Origin: an uncultured Lachnospiraceae bacterium
Lineage (GTDB): Bacteria > Bacillota > Clostridia > Lachnospirales > Lachnospiraceae
Length of the DNA: 5,941 nt
Reading direction: 5' to 3'
Assembly: GCA_902782815.1 (NCBI GenBank)
Contig: CACZOS010000190.1
Location: forward strand, 1 to 5,941
The position numbers were made by a program, and so were the translations under genes. Shown piece by piece: positions 5,527 through 5,941 of this stretch (within the stretch, counting starts at the first letter, position 1; the number at the start of each line of letters is the position of its first letter). The notes below the pieces were generated by a model. It had not been told where the DNA came from. It worked only from the letters and a program-made list of their open reading frames with translations, and did no database searches.

Positions 5527-5941
5527 ATGGATCATAAATTGGGAATTGATATCGGTTCTACCACGGTAAAGGTAGCAATTCTTGATCATGACAAACATAT
5601 TGTTTTTTCCGATTATCAGAGGCATTTTGCCAATATTAAGGGTACACTTCAGGGTCTGCTTAAGAAAGCCATTGATAAGCTGGGAAATCTGTCCGTTCAT
5701 CCCACGGTAACCGGTTCCGGAGGGATGGCTATTTCCGAATATCTGAAGATTCCCTTCTGCCAGGAGGTTATCTGTGTATCCACCGCCCTTCAGGATTATG
5801 AGCCTAAGACGGATGTTGCCATCGAACTGGGCGGCGAGGACGCCAAGATCATTTACTTTGACAAAAACGGCGGGATCGAACAGAGGATGAACGGAGTCTG
5901 CGCGGGCGGCACCGGGTCCTTCATCGACCAGATGGCCTCCC
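5527..5941 (+). CDS. 2-hydroxyacyl-CoA dehydratase activase, BadF/HgdC-type ATPase (partial, N-terminus)
   Basis: The first 138 residues of an ASKHA-fold ATPase of the BadF/BadG/BcrA/BcrD/HgdC family. Such proteins hold a [4Fe-4S] cluster between two subunits and use ATP to push an electron into a 2-hydroxyacyl-CoA dehydratase or benzoyl-CoA reductase. Visible motifs are the phosphate-binding LGIDIGSTTVK (5-15), TGSGG (62-66), IELGGEDAKI (99-108) and MNGVCAGGTGSFIDQMA (121-137). Cys125 corresponds to the first cluster ligand; the second would lie beyond the window. ATG at 5527 is preceded by AAGGAG (5511-5516) at 10 nt, a slightly long spacing. The sequence resembles, from memory, the N-terminus of the very long (about 1400-residue) activase-dehydratase fusion proteins common in Lachnospiraceae, but the length cannot be seen. 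The substrate is unknown. It is transcribed divergently from corA. Confidence 0.93.
   Translation, partial: MDHKLGIDIGSTTVKVAILDHDKHIVFSDYQRHFANIKGTLQGLLKKAIDKLGNLSVHPTVTGSGGMAISEYLKIPFCQEVICVSTALQDYEPKTDVAIELGGEDAKIIYFDKNGGIEQRMNGVCAGGTGSFIDQMAS

Noticed and set aside
5500..5700. 66-codon minus-strand frame
   Set aside because: It is antisense to the strongly supported activase N-terminus and has no binding site.

Overview
The window looks like a chromosomal segment of an anaerobic, low-to-moderate-GC Bacillota, most likely a Lachnospiraceae-type Clostridium relative. The reasons are: strong AGGAGG-type ribosome binding sites; near-consensus sigma-A promoters; the rpmB / Asp23 (YloU) / DAK2 (YloV, FakA-like) cluster; a GerW (YtfJ) and YtfI pair typical of spore-forming lineages; and the start of a 2-hydroxyacyl-CoA dehydratase activase, an enzyme class of strict anaerobes. 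No phage, insertion sequence, CRISPR array, tRNA or rRNA is visible.

Layout. Nearly everything is on the minus strand and reads from right to left. A consensus promoter (5346-5374) starts a compact five-gene run: corA (5281-4325), a rhomboid-like membrane protein with a C-terminal zinc ribbon (4310-3492), an unrecognised 107-residue protein (3452-3129), a ytfI-like DUF2953 protein (3113-2112) and gerW (2099-1671). The gaps are 14, 39, 15 and 12 bp, so co-transcription and partial translational coupling are likely. Next comes rpmB (1573-1388) with its own extended -10 promoter and a strong intrinsic terminator (1311-1331). It is followed by yloU (1178-822) and yloV/fakA-like (769-1, cut by the window edge). 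On the plus strand, diverging from corA, a second near-consensus promoter (5425-5453) and a short leader with a terminator-like hairpin precede the activase (5527 onward, cut by the window edge).

How the genes fit together. The corA run joins a divalent-cation channel, two membrane proteins and a spore germination-associated protein. The link is positional and no shared pathway is shown. rpmB, yloU and yloV form a housekeeping block (ribosome, envelope or alkaline-shock protein, fatty-acid kinase-like DAK2 protein) that is often clustered in Clostridia. The activase would supply ATP-driven electrons to a 2-hydroxyacyl-CoA dehydratase.

The most interesting signals are in non-coding DNA and in the membrane proteins. 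They are an attenuator-like leader before the activase; a 15-codon upstream reading frame whose stop overlaps the corA start; concentric inverted repeats around the rpmB terminator with a possible loop-to-distal-arm pairing; an inverted repeat at the expected rpmB transcription start; and a rhomboid-fold protein that appears to lack the protease catalytic residues but carries a zinc ribbon. I did not see evidence of a large undescribed system.
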